From: Candidatus Melainabacteria bacterium
GTDB taxonomy: Bacteria; Cyanobacteriota; Vampirovibrionia; Obscuribacterales; Obscuribacteraceae
NCBI GenBank assembly: GCA_027451745.1
Contig: DAIDIP010000008.1
Location: 1-64,000 of the forward strand
Direction of reading: 5' to 3'
Length of the DNA: 64,000 bases
Shown here: positions 44,393-52,135 of the stretch, one piece after another
Layout: every line of letters starts with the position of its first letter
How positions within the stretch are numbered: position 1 is the first letter of the stretch
Program-made: the position numbers and the translations under genes
Notes under the pieces: model-generated
The model's input: the letters and a program-made list of their open reading frames with translations, nothing else
Databases searched by the model: none
Told to the model about the DNA's origin: nothing

Positions 44393-45607
44393 TTAGGTAC
44401 TAATAATTCTTTTAAAATAGGGGGAAGCAACTCTGGCAAAGTTGAAGTCTGGATTTAGAGCATGAACAATGGCATCTAGAGAAACAACCATCCGAATCAA
44501 ATAGGCTAAATTGGCAGGCAGTCTGAAATACTGATGCGCAAGAAGCAAATCAATTTCCTTTTCGATTATCGATAAATCAATATCTGAAATTGGATAGCGC
44601 CGAAATTGTGTCCACACCGGCTCAATTACTTTTTCCAGTCTGTCTCTATCAGCTTGCGAAATCGGTCGTATTATGCCGATTTCGGTAAAAGACTCTATAA
44701 ATCGAGAAAGATTGTTGTCCATTATGCTTAGCACCAATCTGAGCATGCCCTCTCGTTGCGAATCAGTTATATAGCCCATCATGCCAAAATCATAAATAAT
44801 CAGCTGTCCAGTCTCAGAAACAGCCAAATTACCAGCATGCGGATCAGCGTGAAAATAGCCATGGATAACTATTTGCTCTAAGTAAGCCTGAACCATTTGT
44901 TTGGCTAGTCGCTTAGTATCGATATCTGCAAACGAAGATATTTTATCAATCTTAGTACCTTCGCAAAGTTGTTCAATCAGAACACGCTTAGTACTATACC
45001 GCCAAACTACCCGGGGAATAATGATAGCTGGAAAGTTTCTCAATATTTGTCGTAACTTGTCGGCGTTAAGTCCTTCTTGCAAATAGTCCATTTCTATAAA
45101 TATGCTTCGCTCAAATTCATCGACCAGAGCAAACCAACCTTGCCAATCTCCCTTGAATCTTAAAACTTTGGCTAGTCCAATAAAAAACCGCATATATACC
45201 AGATCTTCATGCACTGTCCTGGCAAGATTTGTTCTTTGTACCTTTACTGCTACAGACCTTCCGTTTTTTAGAATAGCCCTGTGGACCTGCCCAATACTTG
45301 CTGAAGCCATTGGATAGCTTTCAAAAAATTGGAAGATATGGCTTAGGGGCGCAGCTAATTCTTTTTCAACAATTGTCTGTACTTCTTCAAAAGAAAAAGA
45401 TGGCACCTGATCTTGTAAAAGTGACAATTCTTGTGCCAATTCCAAAGGCAAGATATCTCTGCGCACTGATAAAAACTGTCCCAATTTGATAAAAGTCACA
45501 CCCAGTTCTGTCAATGCGACTCGTAATTCGCATGCCATTTTATGGCACTCTTTGCTGAACGTTGATCTATCCTTGTATCGCCGCTGGTGCAAGGCAAAAG
45601 CCAGCAT
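44393..45607 (-). CDS. ABC1/UbiB-family atypical kinase
   Basis: A UbiB/ADCK-like protein (404 residues) tied to quinone or isoprenoid-lipid metabolism. Visible: the KxGQ motif in TFIKLGQFLSVRRDILP, ASASIGQVHRA (Ala-loop), VAVKVQR, HADPHAGNLAV and IYDFGMMG. The C-terminus lacks the long membrane segments seen in UbiB of proteobacteria. The frame stays open upstream to a TAA near 45660 without a standard start, so the N-terminus could be slightly longer if a rare start is used. It may support menaquinone made by the MqnA route. Confidence 0.9.
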   Translation of the reverse strand: MLAFALHQRRYKDRSTFSKECHKMACELRVALTELGVTFIKLGQFLSVRRDILPLELAQELSLLQDQVPSFSFEEVQTIVEKELAAPLSHIFQFFESYPMASASIGQVHRAILKNGRSVAVKVQRTNLARTVHEDLVYMRFFIGLAKVLRFKGDWQGWFALVDEFERSIFIEMDYLQEGLNADKLRQILRNFPAIIIPRVVWRYSTKRVLIEQLCEGTKIDKISSFADIDTKRLAKQMVQAYLEQIVIHGYFHADPHAGNLAVSETGQLIIYDFGMMGYITDSQREGMLRLVLSIMDNNLSRFIESFTEIGIIRPISQADRDRLEKVIEPVWTQFRRYPISDIDLSIIEKEIDLLLAHQYFRLPANLAYLIRMVVSLDAIVHALNPDFNFARVASPYFKRIIST

Positions 45608-45674
45608 TGTCCAAACAGTGAAAACAATGTAGAAAAAACGTCTTATATTTCTTTCTCTTTAATTAGAACAGAGT

Positions 45675-46055
45675 TTAAACGACAACACGCATTGACGACT
45701 TCAACTCAGCAATTTCAGCCCGTAAAGTTGCAATCTCGGCCCGTAATTCGTTAATTTCTGTGGTATCACCCAAAGCACCAAGCGAAAAATCAGCTATTTG
45801 TCGGCGGATTTTTTCTTTCATTTCATTCTCTAATGACTCAGAGCGTTGCCAAACTTTATGAGACACTTCAATAGCTGCATTTTTTAATTGTTCTTTGGCT
45901 TCTTCTAAGCGGTCATTGCCACTGGTTTTGCATTCATCGGCGCGGGCTGTGAACGTATCAATATAATCTTCCACTCGTTCCCGACCTACTTCTATAGCGG
46001 CCTTGCTAAGAAAGAAAAATTTGATCAAAGGCTTAAACACCTGCATAACCTCCAT
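45675..46055 (-). CDS. phasin-like coiled-coil protein
   Basis: A 126-residue, helix-only protein. The hydrophobic start (KPLIKFFFLSKAAIEVGRE) is followed by long amphipathic helices and a leucine-heptad end (INELRAEIATLRAEIAELKS). This is the pattern of PhaF/PhaI-type phasins and 'polyhydroxyalkanoate granule-associated' small proteins, though no PHA synthase is nearby. It may equally be a membrane-associated structural protein. It lies 67 bases upstream of the UbiB-like gene on the same strand. Confidence 0.6.
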   Translation of the reverse strand: MEVMQVFKPLIKFFFLSKAAIEVGRERVEDYIDTFTARADECKTSGNDRLEEAKEQLKNAAIEVSHKVWQRSESLENEMKEKIRRQIADFSLGALGDTTEINELRAEIATLRAEIAELKSSMRVVV

Positions 46056-46211
46056 AAGGACCTAATGAAGTAATAACCAGAACTATACTAAGCTACTCTC
46101 TTTACATCAAAATTTGACCTAAAGAACTCTCAGAATTTACTTGCCCACTGGACAAGACTTATTAGCGATACTATACTTACGTATGTACCCTACATTTTTA
46201 TGATTTAAAAC

Positions 46212-46904
46212 ATGCCAATATCAATTGACGACTTACCCCTCCGACAAAAAGACGTTGTCTGTCTCATTCTTGAGTTAACCCGAGAACATGGTTATCCCCC
46301 AACATTAGCTGAATTAGCCACAGGGCTTGGGCTAAAAAACAGAATGACTGTTCATCAACATGTAGTGGCATTAAAGAAAAAAGGGATAGTGCAATGGGAA
46401 CCAGGACTCAACCGTTCTTTACGCGTCCTCAACAATGTAGAAATAGACTCCGAATTTGCCAAAAATAAGTCAAATTCAGACAAAATAGTTAAATTTGAGC
46501 GTAGTCAAGTGGAAATTGCAAAAGCAAATACAGGTATTCCACTAGCTGGCAAAATTGCCGCGGGTTATCCAATTGAAGCAATAAGCACTGATGAACGCCT
46601 TACCATTGATAAACAATATTCTGATACAGGTTGTTACGCCTTGAAAGTCAAGGGGGATTCAATGCTTGAAGAAGGTATTTTCGATGGCGATTATGTCATC
46701 GTCAAGCCGGAACCAGCTCCTCGCAACGGTGAATTAGTAGTCGCTTTGCTTGGTGATGGCAATGCTACGTTGAAACGCTTTTATAAAGAAAACAACAAAT
46801 TCCGTCTTCAGCCTGCTAACAAAGACTATCAGCCCATTTATGTTGGCAGCAATGAAGATTTACAGATTCAAGGCATAGTAGTTGGTCTCTATCGTCGCTT
46901 CTAA
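46212..46904 (+). CDS. lexA: LexA repressor
   Basis: The SOS regulator: a winged-helix DNA-binding domain (residues 1-70; LRQKDVVCLILELTREHGYP, MTVHQHVVALKKKGIV) and an S24 self-cleaving domain. The cleavage site is A117-G118 (IAAGYP), the catalytic Ser S150 (KGDSM) and Lys K188 (ATLKRFY). An extended linker of about 25 residues lies between the domains. All self-cleavage residues are present, so it should respond to RecA. I found no clear LexA box in the 150 bases upstream. Confidence 0.93.
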   Translation: MPISIDDLPLRQKDVVCLILELTREHGYPPTLAELATGLGLKNRMTVHQHVVALKKKGIVQWEPGLNRSLRVLNNVEIDSEFAKNKSNSDKIVKFERSQVEIAKANTGIPLAGKIAAGYPIEAISTDERLTIDKQYSDTGCYALKVKGDSMLEEGIFDGDYVIVKPEPAPRNGELVVALLGDGNATLKRFYKENNKFRLQPANKDYQPIYVGSNEDLQIQGIVVGLYRRF

Positions 46905-46983
46905 TTTGTTTAAAACGACATAGCTAAAATAGTCTATAGCTGCAATAATTTAGCTTTCGTATCCATTTTTTGTAGACATTCCT

Positions 46984-47562
46984 TTGGCTAGTCATCGTCT
47001 TGGTCATTTATTTGTTGTTAGCGGGCCATCTGGGGTCGGCAAGGGTACAGTTATTGCTCGCATACTTGAACAGATAAGTGGCATCGAAAAATCAATATCA
47101 GTCACTACGCGGAAACCTCGTCCAGGTGAAATAAATGGCAAAGACTATTTTTTTACTTCGGTAGAAGAATTTAAAGAAATGGTTAAACAAGGACAATTTA
47201 TGGAATGGGCTGAATTTACCGGCAATCTTTATGGCACTCCAGTTAAATGGGTTAAAGACAGACTTTCAAAAAGTATTGATGTCATTCTAGAAATTGAAAT
47301 TCAGGGAGCAAAGCAAATCCACAGCCAATATCCTGAAGCCTGCCTTATCTTTATTTCACCTCCTTCCATTGATACACTTGAAAAAAGGCTAAAAAACAGG
47401 GCTACCGAATCAGCCGAAAAGCTTGCCCTGCGCCTGAGCAAAGCCAACCAGGAAATGTCTGAAAAACATATGTTCCAGTATGAAGTTCTTAACGATAATC
47501 TGGACGAAGCAGTGAAAAGTCTAGCCGATATAGTGTATTCTAAGAGGCAGGTAGACAAGTAA
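46984..47562 (+). CDS. gmk: guanylate kinase
   Basis: It phosphorylates GMP to GDP. P-loop VVSGPSGVGKGTVIARI, VTTRKPRPGEINGKDYFF (GMP-binding), EFTGNLYGTP and LEIEIQGAKQ. Length 192 is normal. No ATG suits the N-terminus; the start is probably TTG at 46984 (ASHRLGHLFVVSG), without a visible ribosome site. rpoZ follows after 57 bases, the standard gmk-rpoZ pair. Confidence 0.94.
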   Translation: MASHRLGHLFVVSGPSGVGKGTVIARILEQISGIEKSISVTTRKPRPGEINGKDYFFTSVEEFKEMVKQGQFMEWAEFTGNLYGTPVKWVKDRLSKSIDVILEIEIQGAKQIHSQYPEACLIFISPPSIDTLEKRLKNRATESAEKLALRLSKANQEMSEKHMFQYEVLNDNLDEAVKSLADIVYSKRQVDK

Positions 47563-47619
47563 TGCCTCCGGAGTCAAAATCTGGGGCGGCTCGATTACGG
47601 TTATTTTCAAGGACGCAAA

Positions 47620-47832
47620 ATGAACACTACAAGAATTCTTGACCAGCTATTAGATAAAGACACTAACCGTTACGAATTAGTGCTAAAAGTAGCTCAAAAA
47701 GCCAAACAAATTAAAAATGAAACATCCGAAGCTCATAAAACAACCAATGCTGTTATTCAAGCTTTGCAAATGGTTGCTGCTGAAGATGACGGCATGATCC
47801 TAATCTCACCTTCGAACTACTACAGCTATTAA
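47620..47832 (+). CDS. rpoZ: RNA polymerase omega subunit
   Basis: A 70-residue omega subunit that helps assemble RNA polymerase. Motifs: LLDKDTNRYELVLKVAQKAK and the conserved TNAVIQALQMVA, directly downstream of gmk as in many bacteria. Slightly shorter than proteobacterial omega and similar to cyanobacterial-size variants. Confidence 0.88.
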   Translation: MNTTRILDQLLDKDTNRYELVLKVAQKAKQIKNETSEAHKTTNAVIQALQMVAAEDDGMILISPSNYYSY

Positions 47833-47845
47833 TAAGTGCTTGGTA

Positions 47846-48907
47846 TTATTTAGCCATAGACACTAACTGGTTTTCCAAATTAGTATCTTGTAGCCTCATT
47901 TGGTCTACAGCGGTTCTAAATATTTCTTCGCCTTTAGTGCCGCCAACTTTATTGGCCAATTCAGCCAGAATAGTCTCTAATTCGTCAGCACTATTTATTT
48001 GAGTTAGTCGGGCACGAAATGGTGCTGCTCCAGAAATACCTTTGGTGTAATGAGTCAAATGACGCCTGGACTCATTAATGCCAATACGCAAGCCCTTATA
48101 TTTTGCCAAACCTATAGCGTGCTTATAAGCACATATAAGCCGTTCTGTATCAGCGGGAGCTTCACTTATAGAGCCGGTTTCAAGATATTTGCTAATACGA
48201 CTGATGAGCCAGGGATTGCCTAAAGTACCCCGAGCTACAGCCACTCCGTCACAACCAGTTTCTTCTAATAATCGCGCTGCATCTTCTGGTTCAAATACAT
48301 CTCCATTGCCAAAAACCGGTATAGTAAGAGCCCGTTTAACTTGCCTAATAAAACCCCAATCGGCTTTTCCTGAATACAATTGTGCTCTTGTTCTGCCATG
48401 CACAGTCACAGCCGAAGCCCCTGCTTCTTCAAGCATTGTGCCAAATTCAACTGCATTACGCGATTTATCATCCCAACCAAGACGAAATTTTACTGTCACC
48501 GGAATTGATACCGCATCTTTTACTGTGCGTACTATTTCTCTAGCTAATTCAGGTTCACGCATTAAAGCACAGCCATCTTTCCCCTTAGTGATCTTCGGAA
48601 CTGGACAACCCATATTTATATCAACCCAATTGGCGCCTTTAGCCTCAGCCATTTGAGCTGCTTTAGCCATTACATCTGGCTCATGTCCAAATACTTGTAT
48701 TGCAATTGGATCCTCGCCAGGACTTAAATCCATAATTCTTGAATCTGGCTTATGCATTAATGCCCTGGAAGAAACCATTTCTGTAGCCAATAGACAATGT
48801 GGATCTATTTCTCTCATAATGCCGCGAAAGACTATATCGGTCACACCAGCCATTGGCGGTACGTATACCCGACTTTTCATTGTTAAATTGCCAATTTTGA
48901 TAGACAT
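47846..48907 (-). CDS. dusB: tRNA-dihydrouridine synthase (Dus family)
   Basis: An FMN enzyme that reduces uridine to dihydrouridine in tRNA. Motifs: VYVPPMAGVTDIVFR, IAIQVFGHEPDVM, DINMGCPVPKITKGKDGCAL (catalytic Cys), TVKFRLGWDD, TVHGRTRAQLYSGKADW and GNGDVF. Closest by eye to DusB-type enzymes of about 330-350 residues. ATG 48907 is used; the extension to TTG 48913 adds two residues. The C-terminal RNA-binding helical part (HLTHYTKGISG) is present. Confidence 0.93.
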   Translation of the reverse strand: MSIKIGNLTMKSRVYVPPMAGVTDIVFRGIMREIDPHCLLATEMVSSRALMHKPDSRIMDLSPGEDPIAIQVFGHEPDVMAKAAQMAEAKGANWVDINMGCPVPKITKGKDGCALMREPELAREIVRTVKDAVSIPVTVKFRLGWDDKSRNAVEFGTMLEEAGASAVTVHGRTRAQLYSGKADWGFIRQVKRALTIPVFGNGDVFEPEDAARLLEETGCDGVAVARGTLGNPWLISRISKYLETGSISEAPADTERLICAYKHAIGLAKYKGLRIGINESRRHLTHYTKGISGAAPFRARLTQINSADELETILAELANKVGGTKGEEIFRTAVDQMRLQDTNLENQLVSMAK

Positions 48908-48974
48908 AAACAACTAATAGCCTTCGCAGTGCTAAAATCTCCTGAGCTGCTAATTATAAAGGAGCAGATAGCAA

Positions 48975-49520
48975 ATGAAAGAAGATCGTTCTAATAATGT
49001 TACCCACAGCACTCGTTTTCGTCGTGAAACACTGTTGGTCATAGAAACTGTTTTAGATGATTTTTCCCCACAAACTTTAGCCTACACAACCGAGCAATTA
49101 TTAAAATTAGGCGCATTTGATGCCTACACTACACCTGTCACAGCAAAAAAAGGACGTAGTGGACATCTTCTTACTGTTCTTTGTCAACCGTCAGATACCA
49201 GCAGAATTGAAGAATACATTTTTGATCACACTTCTACTTTAGGGCTTAGGACTTACTTATCTGAGCGTCTTTTCTTAGAGAGAGAATGGGTGCAGGTTGA
49301 TTTAGTTAATCATTTACCAAATGCTAAAAAAGCAAAATTACCTCCAATAAGAATTAAAATAGCTCGCGATCTCAATGGCAAAATTGTTCATGCTCAACCT
49401 GAGTATGAGGACTGTGTAACCTATGCCCAATCTACTTATTTACCACTCAAAATGGTTTTAGCACGCGCCTTGGATAAGTATAATCAGACCGCTAACAACT
49501 CATTTATTGTCCAAGATTGA
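48975..49520 (+). CDS. stand-alone LarC C-terminal (LarC2-like, DUF111) domain
   Basis: LarC is a nickel-insertion cyclometallase that makes the NPN cofactor of lactate racemase. In full LarC (about 400 residues) the C-terminal part has the text seen here: VIETVLDDFSPQTLAYTTEQ, LGAFDAYTTPVTAKKGRSGH, STLGLRTYLSERL and PEYEDCVTYAQ. Here this part alone forms a 181-residue ORF with its own start and a GGAG site. The N-terminal half and larA/larB/larE are absent nearby. In Lactobacillus, LarC1 and LarC2 are joined by frameshifting; no LarC1 precedes this ORF. The role may differ. Confidence 0.8.
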   Translation: MKEDRSNNVTHSTRFRRETLLVIETVLDDFSPQTLAYTTEQLLKLGAFDAYTTPVTAKKGRSGHLLTVLCQPSDTSRIEEYIFDHTSTLGLRTYLSERLFLEREWVQVDLVNHLPNAKKAKLPPIRIKIARDLNGKIVHAQPEYEDCVTYAQSTYLPLKMVLARALDKYNQTANNSFIVQD

Positions 49521-51959
49521 AGACGGATAATACACATTATTGCTCTTTACTTTGCTTTTGCTAGGGACTGGCTTCTTATGTGTATCCTTCATATCTGTTG
49601 TTGTTACGCCAATCGATCCTGTAGCATAGGAACTGGGACTATAGTTGCTTGGTAAGCCTGAATTGCTGGTGTTGCTGCTTGGAACGATATTTCTGCCGCC
49701 ACCGCCACCGCCATCACTGCTACCGCCACCACTGCCTCCGCTTGAACCTCTAATAGGGGCATTTTTTCCTGTACTTTGATATATAGCAGCAGGAGAATTA
49801 GTACTGGAAGATACATTTGAACCGCTACGACCTCCTGAACTGCCGCTGCCTCCTGAACTGCCACGGCCTCCTGAACTGCTGTTGCTTCTTGAACTGCCAT
49901 GACCTCCTGAACTACCGCTGCCTCCTGAACTGCTGTTGCTTCTTGAACTGCCATGACCTCCTGAACTACCGCTGCCTCCTGAACTGCTGTTGCTTCCTGA
50001 ACTGCTGTTGCTTCCTGAACTGCTGTTGCTTCCTGAACTGCTGTTGCTTCCTGAACTGCTGTTGCTTCCTGAACTGCCGCTGCTTCCTGAACTGCTGTTG
50101 CTTCCTGAACTGCTGCTGCTTCCTGAACTGCCGCTGCTTCCTGAACTGCTGGCATAAAAACATGTTCTGATCCAGCTATTTACTGCTGAAGCCGTGAAAC
50201 GAGCATCAAAGTTTTGTCTGGATAAATTTCTAGCACCTAAACGCTGTCCGTCTCCTGAACCATACATAAAGTCATAAAATGTTCCTGGTCCTCCCAGTAC
50301 CATTTGATCATAAGCCTCTATTGTTGCTTGATCAGGATGAGGGAAAGATATAGATTGAAAGGTTGCTGTTGGCTCAAGATTATTTTTCCAGGTGGCATTA
50401 CTTTGTACAGTGCCACCAAAACGAAACCAAGCAGAGCCATATCCAGCATACGGCGAAGCTTCAAAATAATGATTATTCATAAACACTGATGTACTAAGTG
50501 GCGGCACATTACTAACCGAATTTCCATAATCAACCAAGAATTGATTGAAATTACTGATCGTGTTCATAAAATAGTTGTTACTAACAGAAAACAGACCATA
50601 ATTATTTGCGTTTGAAAATATATAAGCACTATTGCCCCAATTATAGATAATATTATTATTAAAAGTAGTGTGATCGCCGGATGGATTAGAAGAAACAAAT
50701 TGGGGATATAGCTCAAATACTTGGGACGGTTCTGTATCTAGCCTAAAAGCAGGGTCAGATCCTACACTAATTGATTTATTAGCAATAATATTATGCTGAA
50801 ACAACGCATTTGGCGAACTAGCCGATGCCAACCCATCGCCGCGCAGCAATGGGTTGGCACCATGGATAATGTCTTTGCCTTCTAAAACTACATTGTTAGT
50901 AATTGTGCCCGGATTATTAAAACCAGTAAACATGGCTAATGAATCATACATAAACAAATTATTGTCACACAAACCACCTGAGCGCATCTGAGCACCATGA
51001 CTTGAGGCATAACTGCTTATATTCCCCTCCAGCACTGCTGGTCCGTTATCAACTTGTATGTATACATTATGGTTAAACATTGTCGGCTCGGCACCAGTCA
51101 CATAGTTTTCAGATCCAAGTCCGTATTCACAATAACCATTGTGATCTATAACATTCTCGCGCAGAACGATCTTGTTTATCCCATTTAAATACAATCCTTG
51201 GGCATGGGCGCCACTGTTTGCATAATTGTTTGCAATAATACAGCGATAAATTAATACATTATCAAAAGAAATTTGCCCTGTGGCTATCCCTGGCTCAACC
51301 ACTATGCCTGTTGAAAAATAAGAAATCTTGCAATCCTGCATGTACAAAGCACCACCGGGCACAAGCAAAAAAATTGCACAACCACCAGATTGATTATTGA
51401 AATTGGGTGAATTAGGATCAGCTGTATAACAATAAAACTCTATGCCATCTATAGCTATATTGCCAATTGAATTTGGAGATCCGCTACCACCATCACTATA
51501 TAATCCATTCGCTGAGCCACCAATTTTAATCAAAGGTCTTGAACCACTGCCATAACTGGTAATTAATAAAGGGTGCTGTTCATCTGGACCAGATATTACC
51601 CAACGTCCAAAAGTATCATCCTGCCATACATCTCCTGCTTTAAGAAATAATGCTCCAAAAAGCGTGCAAGCAGCCATATGTGTGGAAGTGTAGTGAGCAG
51701 CCTGCTGGAGCAGAACCATAGCTTTGGCAATTGTTTTAACAGGCTGACTCTGCGTACCAGGATTATTATCATTGCCACTACTGCTGCTTACATATATTTG
51801 CGTTGTCCCAACAGGAAAATTCATATAGCCATTTCTGTCAGTGGGGAAAGGCAAACTTGGTAAAGATTGAGCATTACATGGCGCGATGCTAGTAGTAATA
51901 AAGAAAATAAATGAAACAAGTGCTTTAAATAAACTGTTTGGACTAATCCATATTTTCAT
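49500..51959 (-). CDS. large secreted right-handed beta-helix protein with Ser/Gly repeat tail
   Basis: An 819-residue surface or secreted protein. A signal peptide (residues 1-31) is followed by the DUF1565-type start of parallel beta-helix proteins (IYVSSSSGNDNNPGTQSQPV then KTIAKA). About 500 residues of PbH1-like repeats follow, with frequent NNxI/NVxxN (GTITNNVVLEG, TTFNNNIIYNWG, SVSNNYFMN). From about residue 600 a long Ser/Gly/Asn tail has hexapeptide units SSGSNS and two 18-residue blocks containing GGHGSSRSNSS. No catalytic motif is clear; polysaccharide lyase or adhesin are options. Its 3' end overlaps the LarC2-like gene by 21 bases. Confidence 0.8.
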   Translation of the reverse strand: MKIWISPNSLFKALVSFIFFITTSIAPCNAQSLPSLPFPTDRNGYMNFPVGTTQIYVSSSSGNDNNPGTQSQPVKTIAKAMVLLQQAAHYTSTHMAACTLFGALFLKAGDVWQDDTFGRWVISGPDEQHPLLITSYGSGSRPLIKIGGSANGLYSDGGSGSPNSIGNIAIDGIEFYCYTADPNSPNFNNQSGGCAIFLLVPGGALYMQDCKISYFSTGIVVEPGIATGQISFDNVLIYRCIIANNYANSGAHAQGLYLNGINKIVLRENVIDHNGYCEYGLGSENYVTGAEPTMFNHNVYIQVDNGPAVLEGNISSYASSHGAQMRSGGLCDNNLFMYDSLAMFTGFNNPGTITNNVVLEGKDIIHGANPLLRGDGLASASSPNALFQHNIIANKSISVGSDPAFRLDTEPSQVFELYPQFVSSNPSGDHTTFNNNIIYNWGNSAYIFSNANNYGLFSVSNNYFMNTISNFNQFLVDYGNSVSNVPPLSTSVFMNNHYFEASPYAGYGSAWFRFGGTVQSNATWKNNLEPTATFQSISFPHPDQATIEAYDQMVLGGPGTFYDFMYGSGDGQRLGARNLSRQNFDARFTASAVNSWIRTCFYASSSGSSGSSGSSSSSGSNSSSGSSGSSGSNSSSGSNSSSGSNSSSGSNSSSGSNSSSGGSGSSGGHGSSRSNSSSGGSGSSGGHGSSRSNSSSGGRGSSGGSGSSGGRSGSNVSSSTNSPAAIYQSTGKNAPIRGSSGGSGGGSSDGGGGGGRNIVPSSNTSNSGLPSNYSPSSYATGSIGVTTTDMKDTHKKPVPSKSKVKSNNVYYPSSILDNK
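49831..50150 (-). repeat. 18-bp tandem repeat coding for the SSGSNS tail
   Basis: About 17-18 units of an 18-base repeat (plus-strand consensus TCCTGAACTGCTGTTGCT). Copies at 49985-50135 are almost identical. A higher-order 54-base unit occurs twice in direct succession (49877-49930, 49931-49984). Reading frame is kept, because 18 and 54 are multiples of three. Other frames are also stop-free here, which produces long spurious ORFs. Confidence 0.9.
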
Positions 51960-52089
51960 ATAGCCTCTTAGGGGACCCGCAGTTGCTAATTTGTCAGCTC
52001 AGAGATAGCCACAAACTTTATTCCTAATGTTTTCATAATACCCAGGCTTCTTGTAAAATAAACCAATAAAATAAACCAAAATAAAATAA

Positions 52090-52123
52090 AGTAATTCATT
52101 AATGCATGAATTAATGAATTACT
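52090..52123 (-). terminator. AT-rich hairpin after the TadG/vWA gene
   Basis: A 14-bp inverted repeat (52090-52103 with 52110-52123), loop about 6, within the 176 bases between two minus-strand genes. On the minus strand it is followed by a T-rich run (TTTATTTTATTTTGG), consistent with an intrinsic terminator of the TadG-like gene, although the stem is nearly pure A-T and weak. Confidence 0.5.
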
Positions 52124-52135
52124 AGTGAGCATTGA

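Noticed and set aside
46056-46211. LexA box upstream of lexA
   Set aside because: I found no GAAC-N4-GTTC or cyanobacterial-type palindrome that stands out from the AT-rich background.
49831-50150. CRISPR array
   Set aside because: The 18-base units are directly adjacent with no unique spacers and code for protein.
49817-50170. Long open frames in other frames and on the other strand across the Ser/Gly repeat
   Set aside because: An 18-base repeat without stops in several frames makes such frames automatically. They are low-complexity (QEA or CCFLN units) and have no start context.
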